33,493 nt of DNA, from NCBI GenBank assembly GCA_001899235.1, contig MKVR01000032.1, positions 1 through 33,493 of the forward strand, written 5' to 3'. The notes below the pieces were generated by a model. The model did not search any database. It was not told where the DNA came from and worked only from the letters and a program-made list of their open reading frames with translations. Source of the DNA: Nitrosospira sp. 56-18 (lineage in GTDB: Bacteria; Pseudomonadota; Gammaproteobacteria; Burkholderiales; Nitrosomonadaceae). The translations under genes were made by a program, and so were the position numbers. Within the stretch, counting starts at the first letter, position 1, and each line of letters opens with the position of its first letter. Below are positions 32,163 through 33,493 of the stretch, piece after piece.

Positions 32163-32723
32163 CTAATTCCCGGAAGAGGGCTGGGGAGAAACCTGCAGCC
32201 AGCCATCCGGGCAGTCCTTGACATAAGGATAATACCCGTTTGCCGCCCGGCAGTAATACCAATAGCCGGGGGGTGGCGAAGCCTGAGGCTGCTGTGGCAC
32301 GTCCTGCCGCTCCACGTATACCGGTGGCGCCGCGGGCACGGCTACCGGGGGATAGGAATAATAAGGCCAGAATCCATATCCGCCATAGCCCAGCCCATAC
32401 CCCAATCCCAGTCCGAGCCCGTATCCCCCAAAACCAAAACCCAGGCCGTAGCCATAGCCGCGGTAGAAGCCTCGGGGGCCGCGATAGTAGCCATGGCCGC
32501 CGCCGCGATAGTAGCCTACTCCACCCCCCCGGTAATAGCCCACTCCGCCGCCAAAATGCTCCCCGCCGCCATAATGCATTCCTCCGCCGTGCCCCCAGCC
32601 ACCTCCGCCAATATGCCCGCCGCCGCCAAAACCGCCGCCGTGCCCGCCGCGCGCCCATGCTGAAGCAGCGTAAAGCACCCCGAGAAAAATGAACGCAACA
32701 ACCATCGATCCGGTCTTTTTCAT
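32163..32723 (-). CDS. exported glycine/tyrosine-rich protein
   Basis: A 186-aa protein. The signal peptide is residues 1-24 (hydrophobic MVVAFIFLGVLYAA, cleavage after AWA). Residues 25-125 are low-complexity Gly/His/Tyr with tandem GxGYYRGG units, then Gly-Tyr-Gly-Leu repeats. After a Pro-rich linker the last 40 residues form a small conserved domain (PPGYWYYCRAANGYYPYVKD, then CPDGWLQVSP) with two Cys that could form a disulfide. I recall this tail at the end of many small proteobacterial secreted or lipoprotein-like proteins. GGGGAGG precedes the ATG. The function is unknown; a cell-surface or envelope role is inferred. It is the middle gene of a three-gene minus-strand group of exported proteins. 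Confidence 0.85.
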   Translation of the reverse strand: MKKTGSMVVAFIFLGVLYAASAWARGGHGGGFGGGGHIGGGGWGHGGGMHYGGGEHFGGGVGYYRGGGVGYYRGGGHGYYRGPRGFYRGYGYGLGFGFGGYGLGLGLGYGLGYGGYGFWPYYSYPPVAVPAAPPVYVERQDVPQQPQASPPPGYWYYCRAANGYYPYVKDCPDGWLQVSPQPSSGN

Positions 32724-32771
32724 ACTTGCCTCCCCATCCGCCCGATCTGCCTGGCCAGATATGGCAATGAC

Positions 32772-33170
32772 TTACCGCAGCCAGAATCCGCCGATCTTCC
32801 CATCCTTGAGGGCAAGAAATATCAGGACATCGTCATTGCCATCCTTGAATTCCATCTTCCATGTGTAGACTGCAAAGCCCTGCTGGTTCAATCTGGTGAG
32901 GAACGTCGTGGCATAACCCTGCTTGAGGCGGGAAGCAAGGGATTGATTGATGCTGGCAAGCATCTCCTTTGTCATCCCCTCCTGGAATGCCTGGTCGCCC
33001 TGTGCGACGAAATCCGGCAGGGAATTGGCCTGGATAGCCGAGATCATGCTTTTCATGGTGGCTTCCGTGTTTTCGGGCGCCTGTGCGAAAACAGCCAGGG
33101 GTGTCAGCATGATGAACGTGAAAGCAATGATTTGACGCCTCATGAGCGCCAGCGAAGAAGTCAGGCACAT
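32772..33170 (-). CDS. small exported protein of unknown function (132 aa)
   Basis: The frame is open from 33212, but the ATG at 33170 has AAGGAGAG just upstream and gives a standard signal peptide: RR at 11-12, hydrophobic IIAFTFIMLTPLAVFA, cleavage after residue 29. The mature part (about 103 aa) has helices (TMKSMISAIQANSLPDFVAQ, TKEMLASINQSLASRLKQG) followed by a beta meander (FAVYTWKMEFKDGNDDVLIF) ending GKIGGFWLR. This layout resembles periplasmic NTF2-like or DUF3887/DUF4019-like proteins, but I cannot assign it. An ATG at 33143 is an alternative. It is first in the minus-strand group, 48 nt before the Gly/Tyr-rich gene. Confidence 0.8.
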   Translation of the reverse strand: MCLTSSLALMRRQIIAFTFIMLTPLAVFAQAPENTEATMKSMISAIQANSLPDFVAQGDQAFQEGMTKEMLASINQSLASRLKQGYATTFLTRLNQQGFAVYTWKMEFKDGNDDVLIFLALKDGKIGGFWLR

Positions 33171-33365
33171 GAAACTCTCCTTGAGTGGGTGATATCGGAA
33201 CGATGGCAGCAATCAGCGGCTTTTCATGCCGCTATGGGAATAATCTGCAATATAGACGCAGAGCGGGGAAATTGAAAGCCGGAAAGGGGTGGAACAGACG
33301 GGAGACAGCGATGCGCTTGATGCACTTTTGGCTTGTGATATGCCGGCGAAAACAGCCGGGCTTAA

Positions 33366-33427
33366 GGAACCTCTGAATCTGCGAGGACTTGTTCAGAGGT
33401 TTCTTAGGAAGCGCTGAACAAATCCTC
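33366..33427 (+). repeat. compound palindromic repeat element
   Basis: Two inverted repeats interlock. GGAACCTCTGAA (33366-33377) pairs with TTCAGAGGTTTC (33392-33403) with one wobble around a 14-nt loop. GAGGACTTGTTCAG (33383-33396) pairs with CTGAACAAATCCTC (33414-33427) with one mismatch. The two folds exclude each other because they share 33392-33396. The segment 33406-33425 is an inverted 19/20 match to 5072-5091, so this is a dispersed element. Confidence 0.7.
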
Positions 33428-33441
33428 ACTGAGCGCGTTGC

Positions 33442-33450
33442 TGGTAAAAT
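33442..33450 (+). promoter_or_regulatory. extended -10-like element at the right edge
   Basis: TGG followed by TAAAAT (33445-33450) forms an extended -10. No good -35 is seen. It may drive a + strand gene that begins at or after 33455, where an open ATG frame (MIIRRATQVVAGT) runs off the window end. The frame is too short to identify. Confidence 0.3.
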
Positions 33451-33493
33451 CGGGATGATCATAAGGCGCGCGACGCAGGTCGTAGCCGGGACT

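Noticed and set aside
33215-33233. AGCGGC/GCCGCT hairpin upstream of the 132-aa gene as a riboswitch
   Set aside because: A simple 6-bp stem with a 7-nt loop and no further conserved architecture; too little to call a regulatory RNA.

Overview
The window is GC-rich, densely coding bacterial chromosome. The flagellar order flagellin–fliD–fliS–fliT–fliK-like–flhB-like, a full-length HrpA helicase, a PEP-CTERM protein and an Ahr-type alcohol dehydrogenase fit a betaproteobacterium. My best guess is a Nitrosospira-like member of the Nitrosomonadales, but this is inferred from gene style and memory, not from any search.

Region 1 (1-5046) is a late flagellar block on the + strand. It holds the last 29 codons of a flagellin, then the filament cap fliD, the chaperones fliS and fliT (4-bp ATGA overlap), a FliK-type hook-length protein and a free-standing FlhB C-terminal-like protein overlapping its 3' end. 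A sigma-28-like site lies before the fliK-like gene. The block ends in a hairpin that belongs to a dispersed repeat, with a second, inverted copy near the right edge of the window.

Region 2 (5102-12121) is mixed. It has an orphan 305-aa protein of unknown role (-), hrpA (-), a 58-aa two-helix membrane protein (+), a mostly empty 0.5-kb gap, and a secreted PEP-CTERM protein of the TIGR03118 type (-).

Region 3 (12491-28997) is the striking part: five very large co-directional genes covering 16.5 kb with almost no spacing. They encode a subtilisin-like S8 protease (645 aa), a DUF6603-type beta-rich protein (1137 aa), a 1126-aa protein with a central hydrophobic double-helix segment, a 1922-aa protein with terminal coiled coils, and a 635-aa protein. 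A good sigma-70 promoter precedes the first gene. None has a recognisable export signal, and I recognise no described system with this composition. The tight layout (21-nt gap, a 19-codon micro-ORF bridge, a 21-nt gap, an ATGA overlap) implies one transcript and a stoichiometric product, perhaps a large protease-processed assembly. That function is inference.

Region 4 (29093-33493) has an Ahr-type zinc alcohol/aldehyde reductase (+) and a convergent small conserved-looking protein (-). A three-gene minus-strand group of exported proteins follows: a small 132-aa protein, a Gly/Tyr-rich protein and a 14-repeat ankyrin protein. The window ends in a compound palindromic repeat followed by an extended -10-like element.
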